From Mesobacillus campisalis (GTDB taxonomy: Bacteria > Bacillota > Bacilli > Bacillales > Cytobacillaceae), in NCBI RefSeq assembly GCF_000986785.1, contig NZ_LAYY01000027.1:1-41705 (forward strand): 41,705 nt of DNA, written 5' to 3'. Below the pieces are notes generated by a model. The model ran no database searches. It was given only the letters and a program-made list of their open reading frames with translations, and was not told the origin of the DNA. Position numbers and translations under genes: made by a program. Shown here one piece after another: positions 8,335-15,845 of the stretch (position 1 is the stretch's first letter; the number at the start of each line of letters is the position of its first letter).

Positions 8335-9189
8335 TTAGTTCACTCCAACTTTTTCGACTTCATTTAACTTTTCAAGGCAATAGCTTGTGTCATTGCATTG
8401 GTAGACCGTCTTATTCGCCGCCTCATCGACAAGCTCATCCAGAAACACGCCGGTTGAGCCGCATAATCGGCAATGCTTGCCTTCAAAGCTTTCCGGCTGG
8501 AAATGATAATCATCAAAATCGAGCGACACAACCTTTGTGTAAGGCGGAACGGCGTATACCTTCTTTTCCCGGCCTGCCCCGAGGAGGATAAGCGCATCAT
8601 TTTGCTGCATTTTCGGGTTATCGTAGCGCGGGATCGGGCTTGGCGCCATCACATAGCGGCCGTTCACGAGCACTGGATGGTCGGCCCCGGTTGTCATGCT
8701 TCCATATTTCATAATCTGTTCAAACAGCATCAGCCAGGCCCCGCTGTATTCCTTTTCCGCATGAAGCTTTTTGGTCTGTGATTCGCTTGGCTCATAATAG
8801 CGGAGCGGCTCGGGAAGCGGCACCTGGAGAACGAGGATCTGGCCTTTCCTTAACGGAACTTCGGGAATCCGGTGCCGCGACTGGATCAGCGTGGCCTCTT
8901 CCGTATGCTCCGTTGTTTCCACTCCCGTCGTATCACAGACAAGCTTTTTAATGTTGACAGCATTGACCGATTCGTCCGATCCCTGGTCGATGACCTTCAG
9001 CACGTCATTTCGGCCGATCAGGGACAGAGTCAGCTGCAGGCCGCCGGTTCCCCAGCCGCGTCCAATCGGCATTTCCCTTGAAGCGAATGGAACCTGGTAG
9101 CCGGGAATGGCGATCGCCTTCAGCGTCGCTCTGCGAATCTCCCGTTTTGAGCCTTCGTCAAAGAAGGCAAAGTTATAGGCTGTGTTCAT
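8335..9189 (-). CDS. phnJ: Carbon-phosphorus lyase PhnJ (radical SAM-type)
   Basis: The 284-residue catalytic subunit cleaves the C-P bond of ribose 1-phosphonate 5-phosphate to give an alkane and ribose 1,2-cyclic phosphate 5-phosphate, using an Fe4S4 cluster and S-adenosylmethionine. The cysteines are C240, C243, C265 and C271, that is CxxC, 21 residues, C, 5 residues, C. This matches the spacing I know for E. coli PhnJ, where three bind the cluster and the last acts as the thiyl residue. The glycine in IPGYQVPFAS (residue 30) corresponds to the glycyl radical position. The start overlaps the phnI stop by four bases (ATGA), and phnK follows without a gap. The call is very secure. Confidence 0.97.
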   Translation of the reverse strand: MNTAYNFAFFDEGSKREIRRATLKAIAIPGYQVPFASREMPIGRGWGTGGLQLTLSLIGRNDVLKVIDQGSDESVNAVNIKKLVCDTTGVETTEHTEEATLIQSRHRIPEVPLRKGQILVLQVPLPEPLRYYEPSESQTKKLHAEKEYSGAWLMLFEQIMKYGSMTTGADHPVLVNGRYVMAPSPIPRYDNPKMQQNDALILLGAGREKKVYAVPPYTKVVSLDFDDYHFQPESFEGKHCRLCGSTGVFLDELVDEAANKTVYQCNDTSYCLEKLNEVEKVGVN

Positions 9190-10301
9190 CCAGTGGTCAC
9201 CTCTTGTTTTTCCTCTTTTTTCGTCTTCCGCACACTGTCCAGCTTCGATTGGAATGTCACATAATGAGGCATCTTCAAATGCGAGATAAAGCCGGTCGAT
9301 TCAACTGAATCAATATGGAAGAGCACGAACTCTTCATTGTGGCTTGGGAACTCATTGTTTGGATGTTCAAGGCAGTTATCGAGGATTCCCATCGCTATCG
9401 CCTTTGTTTCGTTTTGCCCAAAGCAGAGGCCGTAGCCGATTTCAAACTCCAGCTCCTTTTTGCCGTATTCCTTTTCAACCGTTACCGGCATCAGCATTTC
9501 CACTTCAGTGACCTTCACTTCTCCAATATAAAAGGCATCTTCGTCGTTATTGCCCTGGCCTGCCGGATGGTCAATGCTGACCGGCAAAGTCCCCACGCGG
9601 AGTTCGCCGACCGTCGGATGCAGGGCGCCGTAGCCGCGGATGACCGCATACGCCAGCGAAGTCACCGCACCGGTCTCTCCCCTAGTCAAAATCTGGAGCC
9701 TCTGGCTTCTGCTTGATGGAAACTCAAGGCTCTCCCTTGTGACATCATCGGGCTCGGAGTCGTTGTTTTCACAAGGAGGAATCAGCCCTTCCTGACGCAA
9801 ATAGTCCACTACCTTCGGCAAAACCTGCGGACCGGTTTCACCCCCCGCGCCTTCGTTATGATAATGATGAAGCCACTCCTGTACGATTTTGTCCGTTTCT
9901 TTTAATAAGCTGAAGTCCAGCAGCCTGTGGGTATAATCGGTGGTCGCCCCAAGAATCTGGCCCCCCGGAATGTCTTTGAAGCTTGCCGAGATTCTGCGCT
10001 CGACGTGCATTTCGCCGGACTCGATGACACGTGAGTAATGCTTCCGCGGCACGGTCGATCTGAACGCTCTTAGCAGAAATACCGCTTCTTCCGGATTTCC
10101 TTCCGCCTGCTTGATCGCAAGTGCAGCAAGACCTTCATTGTAGAGGCTGCTTTCAGACATCACCTGGTCAATCAGCCCCCGCATGCCAGCCTGGATCTTT
10201 TCAACTTCAATGGCCTGTCCCTGCTGGATTCGTTCATATTTCAGCCGCTTGATGGACTCTTCAATTGCAATCGTTCCGCCTTTAACCGCTACATATCCCA
10301 T
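9186..10301 (-). CDS. phnI: Alpha-D-ribose 1-methylphosphonate 5-triphosphate synthase subunit PhnI
   Basis: The 371-residue protein starts MGYVAVKGGTIAIEESIKR and has YTHRLLDFSLL, the RGYGALHPTVGELRVG block and VEKEYGKKELEFEIGYGLCFGQNETKAIAM, all familiar PhnI segments. PhnI, with PhnG and PhnH, moves the phosphonate onto C1 of the ribose of ATP, displacing adenine. It is a stable part of the PhnGHIJ core complex in the cytosol. The ATG follows the phnH stop (TAAATG), and its own stop overlaps phnJ, so the three genes are translationally coupled. Length is normal. Confidence 0.96.
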   Translation of the reverse strand: MGYVAVKGGTIAIEESIKRLKYERIQQGQAIEVEKIQAGMRGLIDQVMSESSLYNEGLAALAIKQAEGNPEEAVFLLRAFRSTVPRKHYSRVIESGEMHVERRISASFKDIPGGQILGATTDYTHRLLDFSLLKETDKIVQEWLHHYHNEGAGGETGPQVLPKVVDYLRQEGLIPPCENNDSEPDDVTRESLEFPSSRSQRLQILTRGETGAVTSLAYAVIRGYGALHPTVGELRVGTLPVSIDHPAGQGNNDEDAFYIGEVKVTEVEMLMPVTVEKEYGKKELEFEIGYGLCFGQNETKAIAMGILDNCLEHPNNEFPSHNEEFVLFHIDSVESTGFISHLKMPHYVTFQSKLDSVRKTKKEEKQEVTTG

Positions 10302-10901
10302 TTAGGCCACCACCTGGCTTTCGGTAATTTGCGTTGTTCTCGGCAAGTATAAAAGCTGGTGATGCTGATCGATGAACATCAAATCCACTCCGAGCGGAAA
10401 TTCCCTATTTTTATCCCGGCGGGCTTCCACCCAGCTGTCTCTAACATTCATGAAGACCGTTTCGGTTTCTTCGATGCCCGGTCCGGTCAAAAACAGCGGA
10501 TCGCCGCTGATGACAGAATCCACTTCCGCAATAATCGTCCCAGATCCATGCGGGTTTTTTAGTGTCCCGGGTTTCGCCTTTTCGATCGCCTCCGCGAGCG
10601 CTCCCCTACTGGCATCCCCCAGGATGAAGATATAGTCCGCGTACGCCGTTTCCGTTTGTTTGGCATACGTCAGTTGATTGATGAGTTTTGAAACTTTATC
10701 GGCCTGATTGGAAATAACGCTGAACGTTACCTCCTGGTCCAATAAGGTCAGCGCCATGACTAGCAAAGAAGGGGAGCAGCCTGTGATTGTTCCAGCCAAT
10801 CCGGCTTCCTTCCTTAAATCTGAAATATGGCCTGGCCTCGAAGCAGAGTCCACCATTTTGCGATAGACAGCTTGAAGATAATGAACGGCATCCAGCTTCA
10901 T
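10302..10901 (-). CDS. phnH: C-P lyase core subunit PhnH
   Basis: The 199-residue protein starts MKLDAVHYLQAVYRKMVDSASRPG, which matches the conserved PhnH opening (FR..M..ARPG). It continues with ALTLLDQEVTFS and the Gly-rich LFLTGPGIE near the middle. PhnH is part of the PhnGHIJ complex and is required for the nucleosidase-like step. The ATG has a strong AAGGAGG upstream. The gap to phnG is 71 bases with no terminator. Sequence conservation in PhnH is lower than for PhnI and PhnJ, but length, motifs and position agree. Confidence 0.93.
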   Translation of the reverse strand: MKLDAVHYLQAVYRKMVDSASRPGHISDLRKEAGLAGTITGCSPSLLVMALTLLDQEVTFSVISNQADKVSKLINQLTYAKQTETAYADYIFILGDASRGALAEAIEKAKPGTLKNPHGSGTIIAEVDSVISGDPLFLTGPGIEETETVFMNVRDSWVEARRDKNREFPLGVDLMFIDQHHQLLYLPRTTQITESQVVA

Positions 10902-10972
10902 TGTCTTTTCCTCCTTGTGTGGTTTTGGTGCAGTTTTGGCAGCTTGTCAGAATGCTAGCTGCGGCCTGATGG

Positions 10973-11398
10973 CTACTGCACGTCCATACTTTCAAAATCG
11001 ACTTTTGTTTTTAAAATGGCCTGTCTGGCACCGTCTCTTTGCTGGCGAATGTTTTGCTCCTCTTGTTCAAGGAGTCCGGCCCAGCTGCCTGTTTCCGGTA
11101 GCTCTGCTTCAAAGGCAGCGTCAATGACGGCGAGATTTTCGGCCAGCTCTGGGTGATCTCCAGCCACGATGCCGATTCCGATGGTTTCTCCAATTTGCAC
11201 CTTGCATTCTGTAACAAATACCTCTCCCGGATAAAACAGGCTTTTTTGCGAGGTTTCGCGCATTTTTATCATGACCAGCCCGTTTTCCGGGGACTGGATC
11301 ACCTCGATCCGGTAGTTTTGCCTGATGTTTTCGGCCAGCTGGGATGATAGCTTTTGAGAGCCGTGGATCAAGATTTCCGTTCTCCTTCTTCTCTTCAT
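10973..11398 (-). CDS. phnG: C-P lyase core subunit PhnG
   Basis: The 141-residue protein starts at the ATG at 11398, preceded by GGAGG at a good distance. Segments typical of PhnG are MIKMRETSQKSLFYPGEVFVTECKVQIG and GIGIVAGDHPELAENLAVIDAAFEAELPE. It is a small subunit of the PhnGHIJ core. It is the first gene of the long phn transcript, reached from a promoter region with PhoP-box-like repeats and a conserved dyad. The frame is open upstream to 11623, but that part runs through the regulatory region and is not coding. Confidence 0.93.
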   Translation of the reverse strand: MKRRRRTEILIHGSQKLSSQLAENIRQNYRIEVIQSPENGLVMIKMRETSQKSLFYPGEVFVTECKVQIGETIGIGIVAGDHPELAENLAVIDAAFEAELPETGSWAGLLEQEEQNIRQQRDGARQAILKTKVDFESMDVQ

Positions 11399-11440
11399 AA
11401 AAAGACCTCCGCATGTCTTTGTTCTACACATTAAATCTAT

Positions 11441-11452
11441 CTTGTTGCCAAG
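11441..11452. promoter_or_regulatory. Candidate repressor operator upstream of phnG
   Basis: The dyad CTTGTTGCCAAG (CTTG, 4 bases, CAAG) sits between the phnG start and the PhoP-box-like repeats. Read on the coding strand, GCTTGGCAaCAAGaTA recurs upstream of the PHP gene at 14354-14365 in the same relative place, with further matches (TTTAA) just downstream. The neighbouring GntR/HutC regulator is the obvious candidate binder; this is an inference. Confidence 0.6.
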
Positions 11453-11460
11453 CTGGCGAA

Positions 11461-11508
11461 CGTAAAAAAACGATGAAGTTTGTACAGGTTTTGTAAAGGG
11501 GGCGTGAA
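11461..11508 (-). promoter_or_regulatory. PhoP-box-like direct repeats upstream of phnG
   Basis: On the minus strand the hexamers TTCACG, TTTACA, TGTACA, TTCATC and TTTACG occur at starts spaced 11, 11, 9 and 11 bases. The Bacillus PhoP box is TT(A/T/C)A(C/T)A repeated about every 11 bases. The array lies directly upstream of the putative operator and a weak -10 (TAGATT), as in PhoP-activated promoters. Confidence 0.6.
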
Positions 11509-11651
11509 GGGAGGGGTGGGGCTTTGGAGGAACTGTAGAATTAGTCAGGGCTGGATGAATCACGGTCCTATTCAGACTCGGATTGAGGGAAACCCGCTTG
11601 GGCTGTCCGAATACCGCCTTCATTCGGACTCGGATTACCGGGTAACCGCTT

Positions 11652-11785
11652 CCTCGGTCACCAAGAGGGCCCTTTGGTTACCGCTCATTACCCTTTGTTC
11701 CTCTCCTCGGTCACCAAGAAGGCTCATTGGTTACCGCTCACTACCTTTTGTTCCTCTCCTCGGTCACCAAGAAGGCTCATTGGTC
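11652..11785. repeat. 53-bp tandem repeat, about 2.5 units
   Basis: Units begin at CCTCGG at 11652, 11705 and 11758. Each unit has the dyad GGTCACCAA and TTGGTTACC around a nine-base loop (one mismatch), followed by a pyrimidine-rich tail (CTTTTGTTCCTCTC). The rest of the 564-base gap between the GntR gene and phnG holds a terminator, the phnG regulatory sites and no credible gene. Confidence 0.85.
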
Positions 11786-11872
11786 GGATTGCTGGAAAAC
11801 CGCTTCCCCTGTCTGAATACCCTACCCGTATCCAGAAAGCAGCTGCTTTTGATCTTTAAGTAAAACGAACAC

Positions 11873-11919
11873 AAAAAAGCACGGAGAGAAAACAAGTTGC
11901 TTTCTCCCCGTGCTTTTTT
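11873..11919. terminator. Bidirectional terminator after the phn GntR gene
   Basis: A 19-base stem with one mismatch (AAAAAAGCACGG and CCGTGCTTTTTT) around a nine-base loop, with A- and T-runs at its ends. It would separate GntR transcription from the phnG operon downstream. Confidence 0.88.
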
Positions 11920-11962
11920 AAAGAACCAATCAGGCGGGCCTTTATTTTTATAATCTGCACTC

Positions 11963-12664
11963 TTATATCACATAAGTAAAACAGTCGCTACGATAATGGA
12001 TCCTGGAATATTCCAGGACCGTGCCGGTTTTTTTATCCAGGCAGCCGGATTCCAGATGCAAAAGCGGCACAAGGCTCGGGCACTTCAGCAGCTCCCGTTC
12101 CACCTGGTTTGGAAAAACGATGCTCAGCTGGCTGCGCATCGGCTCGAATTCGGTATAACCTTGCTGCCGGTAATACTGAAAAATGGAGGTAATCTGCTGT
12201 CCCTCGTTTTCAATATTGTTAAAAACAGACTTAGGCAGAAACGAGGTATGCAAGGCGATCGGGCAGTCATCCACGATCCGCAGCCGGCTGACCTTATAAA
12301 CGGCTTCTCCAATGTCCGCATGCAACGCATGGTAAACCGCCGAATCATAGTCAATCTCTTCACAGGCAAGTGTGATGGTTCTGAAGTCATGCTTCAGCTC
12401 TTGCATTTTTTCACTGAAGGAGACATCTCCAGTCAAAATCAGGGGAATTTGCAGCTTCCGGTTTTGCACATAGCTGCCTTTTCCTTGCTTCGAAAAAATA
12501 TAGCCTAGCTCCTGCAAACGTTCGTATACTTTTCGAATTACCATTCTTGGGAGCTTATATTCATCTGCCAATTCATTTTCCGAAGGCAATTTTTCATTAG
12601 GTTTATATTTTCCTTCCCTTATGTCCGAAATCATGCGGTCGACCAGCAATGCTTTCTCTGCCAT
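11963..12664 (-). CDS. GntR/HutC-family regulator, likely PhnF-like
   Basis: The 233-residue protein has an N-terminal winged helix-turn-helix (KLPSENELADEYKLPRMVIRKVYERLQELGYI, about residues 23-57) and a UTRA ligand domain (about 85-230) ending with GTVLEYSRIHYRSDCFTYVI. HutC-type regulators placed in phn loci (PhnF in E. coli and mycobacteria) repress phosphonate genes. Here it sits between the two phn enzyme operons, and a shared dyad lies in front of each. The start at 12664 has AAAGGAG about ten bases upstream. A terminator follows at 11873-11919. The effector is unknown; a phosphonate or a pathway intermediate is possible. Confidence 0.85.
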   Translation of the reverse strand: MAEKALLVDRMISDIREGKYKPNEKLPSENELADEYKLPRMVIRKVYERLQELGYIFSKQGKGSYVQNRKLQIPLILTGDVSFSEKMQELKHDFRTITLACEEIDYDSAVYHALHADIGEAVYKVSRLRIVDDCPIALHTSFLPKSVFNNIENEGQQITSIFQYYRQQGYTEFEPMRSQLSIVFPNQVERELLKCPSLVPLLHLESGCLDKKTGTVLEYSRIHYRSDCFTYVI

Positions 12665-12758
12665 CAGACGATGCTCCTTTCGAGTCCCATTCTAAATGCA
12701 GTATACCTTCCTAATTTAAAATCCAGATGAAGAGAATGTGAATTTTTCAATTGGAAAA

Positions 12759-12779
12759 GCCCCCGCAAAAAGCATGGGC
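12759..12779 (-). terminator. Weak terminator after the acyltransferase gene
   Basis: On the minus strand, GCCCATGC and GCGGGGGC form an imperfect stem followed by TTTT, 38 bases after the stop codon. Two mismatches make it a modest call. Confidence 0.4.
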
Positions 12780-12816
12780 CAGCCTTCAAGCGCCAAACAC
12801 CAGGATTCGTTACCCC

Positions 12817-13449
12817 TCATTCATGCTTTTCGATAAAACTTTCAACATCATTCAGTTCATCAAAATGCTGTTCAAGCTTTTCTCTTGGCCAGTCCCACCA
12901 GGCAATCGAAAGCAGGCGTTCGGCGGTTTCGCTGGAAAATCTTCTTTTTATCGTCTTGGCTGGCACACCGGCGACGATGGTGTAGGGCTCGACATCCTTT
13001 GTGACGACCGCGCCCGAAGCGATGACCGCTCCTGTCCCAATCCGTACATCTTTCATGATAATCGCACCATGGCCAATCCACACATCATGGCTGATTTTCA
13101 CCTTATGTGTCCGTCTCCAGTCAAAAAAGGCGTCATCATCGCTCTCCGCAAAATTATACATGATCTTCCGGTAGGTCATATGATGCTGCGTGACCCGGTC
13201 CATCGGATGCTGGACCGGATTGATGCAAACATGGGAGGCAATGCTGCAAAACTTCCCGATTTCCGTATAATTGACAGTCACATCGTCCATTGTGTAGGTG
13301 TAATCCCCGAATGAGCTTTCGATGATTTTATTATGGGAACCAATTGAGGTCCATTCCCCTGCATGGCTGCTAAGGACCAGGCTGGTTGGGTCGATGCTTG
13401 GGGCTTTCGATAATTTCCGTTCAGCTTTCGGCTGGTAGATTAGCGTCAT
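12817..13449 (-). CDS. Hexapeptide-repeat acyltransferase of phosphonate loci
   Basis: The 210-residue protein has left-handed beta-helix hexads (IGKFCSIASHVCINP, VWIGHGAIIMKDVRIGTGAVIASGAVVTKDVEPYTIVAGVPAKTIKRRF) of the xenobiotic acetyltransferase/CAT type. The region HPMDRVTQHHMTYR includes the likely catalytic His. A hexapeptide transferase of this type is a known companion of C-P lyase genes, and it may acetylate aminoalkyl-phosphonates, the job done by the unrelated PhnO in E. coli. The ATG follows directly after the stop of the PHP gene, so the two are co-translated. The substrate is not shown by the sequence. Confidence 0.8.
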   Translation of the reverse strand: MTLIYQPKAERKLSKAPSIDPTSLVLSSHAGEWTSIGSHNKIIESSFGDYTYTMDDVTVNYTEIGKFCSIASHVCINPVQHPMDRVTQHHMTYRKIMYNFAESDDDAFFDWRRTHKVKISHDVWIGHGAIIMKDVRIGTGAVIASGAVVTKDVEPYTIVAGVPAKTIKRRFSSETAERLLSIAWWDWPREKLEQHFDELNDVESFIEKHE

Positions 13450-14319
13450 TCAGGCCTTCAGCTCCCTTGCAGCCTTTTCTCTTCTTGCTTTAATTTCTTC
13501 GATGATGCCCACTCCCGGACTTTTGCTTCCGATTAGGACAGGCTCCTCCCCATAGCCACCGTGAAAATCGGAACCTCCTGTCATGATCAGGTTGTATTCA
13601 TCAGCAAGCTCTTTGGCTGCCTGTTCATGCATGCTGTCATGCAGGGGATGCCAAACCTCAATGCCCTGCAAGCCTGCCTCAACAAGCTCAGGCACCATTT
13701 CAAAATTGCCATACTGCCCCGGATGGGCAAGGACCGGAACTCCGCCGGCGCGGCGTATCGCCTCGACAGCCGTTTTGGCGTCCATGTATTTCATAGAGAT
13801 ATAAGCGATTCCAGGTGGTTCTCCATTATGGCCCCGGTTGAAGAGTTTTTTATAGAGGGGACCATAAATCGTATCTGTATATCCCGCCTCAATCAGAGCA
13901 TGCATAATATGCTGTTTGTACACCCCGGTACCGCCATGCGCAAGCTCCAGGCAGTGCTCCCATGTAATCTCGTAGCCCCCGGCAACAAGACGGCGGACCA
14001 TCTCCTCCGAGATTTTGTGCCTTAGTTCGACAAGCGGCTGACAAACTGCCTCGATCGCCCTATGCCCCGGCTCAACATAATAGCCAAGAATATGGACCCG
14101 GCGCCCCCGCTCGAAATCAAAACCTGATATCTCAATCCCCGGGATGACCTCAATCCCAAACTTTTTCCCTGCTTCTACGGCTTCTTCTAGTCCCATCGTG
14201 GTATCGTGATTCGTGACCGCCAAATGCGTCACCCCCTGCTCAAGCGCCAGCGACAAGACCTCATCCACGCTCAATGGACAATCAGAAATATTGGTATGAC
14301 AATGCAGCTCCACCTTCAT
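13450..14319 (-). CDS. PHP-family phosphodiesterase, probable PhnPP (ribose 1,2-cyclic phosphate 5-phosphate hydrolase)
   Basis: The 289-residue PHP-domain protein has the trinuclear metal-site motifs: HCHT (H6, H8), NHDT (H38, D39), GIEIS (E63), HILGY (H76), LAHPGQYG and GSDFHGG near the C-terminus. A PHP enzyme called PhnPP is known to hydrolyse both esters of the cyclic phosphate made by PhnJ, giving ribose 5-phosphate and phosphate. Its place in this locus, with no phnP or phnN seen, supports the same role. The start is the ATG at 14319 after GGAGGGA; the GTG at 14337 overlaps that site. It is the first gene of a two-gene operon with its own PhoP-box-like promoter region. Confidence 0.82.
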   Translation of the reverse strand: MKVELHCHTNISDCPLSVDEVLSLALEQGVTHLAVTNHDTTMGLEEAVEAGKKFGIEVIPGIEISGFDFERGRRVHILGYYVEPGHRAIEAVCQPLVELRHKISEEMVRRLVAGGYEITWEHCLELAHGGTGVYKQHIMHALIEAGYTDTIYGPLYKKLFNRGHNGEPPGIAYISMKYMDAKTAVEAIRRAGGVPVLAHPGQYGNFEMVPELVEAGLQGIEVWHPLHDSMHEQAAKELADEYNLIMTGGSDFHGGYGEEPVLIGSKSPGVGIIEEIKARREKAARELKA

Positions 14320-14353
14320 CCACGTTCCCTCCTTCACCTTTCTTTAAAGATAA

Positions 14354-14365
14354 CTTGATGCCAAG
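14354..14365. promoter_or_regulatory. Candidate repressor operator upstream of the PHP gene
   Basis: The dyad CTTGATGCCAAG matches the one at 11441-11452 in front of phnG at 11 of 12 bases, and flanking bases are shared too. It lies seven bases from the nearest PhoP-box-like hexamer and about 35 bases before the start codon. Confidence 0.6.
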
Positions 14366-14372
14366 CAAAAAA

Positions 14373-14400
14373 GGTTAAGCCCACGTAAAAATCATGTAAA
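14373..14400 (-). promoter_or_regulatory. PhoP-box-like direct repeats upstream of the PHP gene
   Basis: On the minus strand TTTACA, TTTACG and TTAACC occur with exact 11-base periodicity (14395-14400, 14384-14389, 14373-14378). This fits the Bacillus PhoP-binding pattern well and implies induction on phosphate starvation. Confidence 0.7.
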
Positions 14401-14407
14401 GATGCAA

Positions 14408-14418
14408 GGGGACGGTTC
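14408..14418. repeat. Left half-copy of palindromic GGGGACGGTTCT family
   Basis: GGGGACGGTTC only; the matching right arm AGAACCGTCCCC lies at 14914-14925, so the two arms bracket the 51-bp tandem array. Confidence 0.6.
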
Positions 14419-14533
14419 ATAATCACCGAAAAATCTCCCCACTAATTTACAAACAAAAAATTTTATCGAAGGGAACATAAGGACATTTTTGCGGTGGATA
14501 ACCAATGATGTATTCACAATACTTTCCTTTTTA

Positions 14534-14745
14534 GCGTCAATAAGGGCGATTAGCGTAAATTCTCAACATTCCTTCCTCTTTTTTGCGTCAATAGGTGCGA
14601 TTGGCGCAAATTCTCGACGTTCCCTCCGTTTTTTTGCGTCAATAGACACGATTGGCGCAAATTTCTCGCGTTCCCTCCTCTTTTTTGCGTCAATAGACTC
14701 GATTGGCGCAATTTTCTCGACCTTCCCTCCGTTTTTTTGCGTCAA
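14534..14745. repeat. 51-bp tandem repeat, about four units
   Basis: Units begin at GCGTCAATA at 14534, 14585, 14636, 14687 and 14739 (periods 51, 51, 51, 52). Each unit forms an imperfect hairpin, TTGCGTCAAT with ATTGGCGCAA around a seven-base loop, followed by a pyrimidine-rich tail (TTCCCTCC). The period divides by three, so an apparent repetitive reading frame arises on the minus strand. The surrounding gap (14320-15007) otherwise holds regulatory sites, repeat arms and a short hairpin. Confidence 0.9.
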
Positions 14746-14784
14746 TAAGATGGGTTTACATAGTTCAAAAATCCAATTACAAAA

Positions 14785-14804
14785 AGGACAGGCGGACCTG
14801 TCCT
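14785..14804. other. Short perfect hairpin
   Basis: AGGACAGG and CCTGTCCT form an eight-base perfect stem with a CGGA loop, with an A-run on its left side. On the minus strand this resembles a small terminator (T-run after the stem), but no gene lies directly upstream of it. Confidence 0.45.
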
Positions 14805-14913
14805 CTTCTTACTGGATTCTCAATACTTTCTTTGTAGTCTGGCTTGATAATGCCTTTTTCCGTATCGACGGTGGGTTCTTCTGCCTCAAACCACCTCAAC
14901 AAAACGAAGCAGG

Positions 14914-14925
14914 AGAACCGTCCCC
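14914..14925. repeat. Right half-copy of palindromic GGGGACGGTTCT family
   Basis: AGAACCGTCCCC preceded by GAAGCAGG, which is typical of the inner arm. It may be the partner of the left arm at 14408-14418, now separated by the tandem array. Confidence 0.65.
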
Positions 14926-14942
14926 GTGCTCTAAACCAGGTA

Positions 14943-14971
14943 GTGACAGTCCCGCCAAGCGGTAGTAAAAT
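14943..14971 (+). promoter_or_regulatory. SigA-type promoter for the Cof-type phosphatase gene
   Basis: GTGACA (-35) and TAAAAT (-10) are separated by exactly 17 bases, and each box has one mismatch to consensus. The -10 box ends 36 bases before the start codon. Confidence 0.6.
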
Positions 14972-15007
14972 AGGAGGCAATGTTGCAACGAGAAGGAGCT
15001 AATTTAA

Positions 15008-15829
15008 ATGTCTTATAAAATGATTGTTTTGGATTTGGATGATACGCTGCTTCGTGATGACCATTCGATTTCGGAGCGCACGAAAGAGGCCTTGATGAAG
15101 GCGCAGGAACAAGGAGTAAAGGTCGTTCTAGCCTCTGGCCGCCCTACCCCTGGGATGCTGCACATTGCCGACGAGCTATCCCTGGAGCAATACGGAAGCT
15201 TCATCCTTTCTTTTAACGGAGGAAAAATCATCAATTATTCTACTAAAGAGGAAATGTTCAGCAGTACATTGTCTTTGCCACAGGTTAAAAAGCTTTATGA
15301 GCTGAGCCAGCGCGAAGGTGTGGACCTCCATACGTACGTGGGTCACGAAATTATTGCCGAAACCGATAATCCCTACACTAGAATCGAATCACAGCTCACA
15401 GGGCTGCCGGTCAAACTGGTGGATGATTTTGTTGAGGGTGTCGAGGAGGAAGTCGTGAAAGTGCTGATGGTCGGGGACCCTGATAAAATGAAGACTGTCG
15501 AGGCAAAGCTCCAGGTGGAACTGGCGGAAGAGTTCAGTGTCATGCGTTCCAAGCCTTTCTTTCTGGAGTTCACCGAAAAAGGCGTAACAAAAGGGACAAG
15601 CCTGAACCAGCTGATCCAGGATTGCGGGATCAAACGCGAAGAAGTGATTGCCATGGGCGACAGCTACAACGATCAGGCCATGATTGAATTCGCCGGCCTT
15701 GGCGTTGCGATGGGAAATGCACCTGATGATATTAAGGAAATCGCCGATCATGTCACAGACACCAATATGAATGATGGCGTAGCCAAGGTTGTCGAAGAGT
15801 TTGTGCTGAAGCATTTGGTAGAAGCTTAA
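15008..15829 (+). CDS. Cof-type HAD-IIB family phosphatase
   Basis: The 273-residue protein has the HAD motifs DLDDT (residues 9-13, nucleophile D9 and acid D11), a Ser/Thr motif in VLASGRP, a Lys in the C-terminal half and GDSYNDQAMI for magnesium. The cap between about residues 85 and 195 is the IIB type. Cof enzymes of Bacillus dephosphorylate sugar phosphates, FMN, PLP precursors or similar small molecules, and the exact substrate cannot be read from sequence. The ATG at 15008 follows AAGGAG. It appears monocistronic, with its own promoter and terminator. Confidence 0.92.
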   Translation: MSYKMIVLDLDDTLLRDDHSISERTKEALMKAQEQGVKVVLASGRPTPGMLHIADELSLEQYGSFILSFNGGKIINYSTKEEMFSSTLSLPQVKKLYELSQREGVDLHTYVGHEIIAETDNPYTRIESQLTGLPVKLVDDFVEGVEEEVVKVLMVGDPDKMKTVEAKLQVELAEEFSVMRSKPFFLEFTEKGVTKGTSLNQLIQDCGIKREEVIAMGDSYNDQAMIEFAGLGVAMGNAPDDIKEIADHVTDTNMNDGVAKVVEEFVLKHLVEA

Positions 15830-15845
15830 TCCATACGGACAGGAA

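Noticed and set aside
9315-9716. 133-residue plus-strand frame opposite phnI
   Set aside because: It is antisense to a well-conserved gene, has no ribosome site and no recognisable features.
11480-11863. 127-residue plus-strand frame between phnG and the GntR gene
   Set aside because: It reads through the PhoP-box-like repeats and the 53-bp array, with low-complexity repeated residues and no ribosome site.
14563-14745. 60-residue minus-strand frame with repeated SIDAKKRRE-like units
   Set aside because: It arises from the 51-bp tandem array, whose period is a multiple of three; no ribosome site and no conserved protein features.
14534-14745. CRISPR-like array
   Set aside because: Whole units are similar, without variable spacers; it is a minisatellite.
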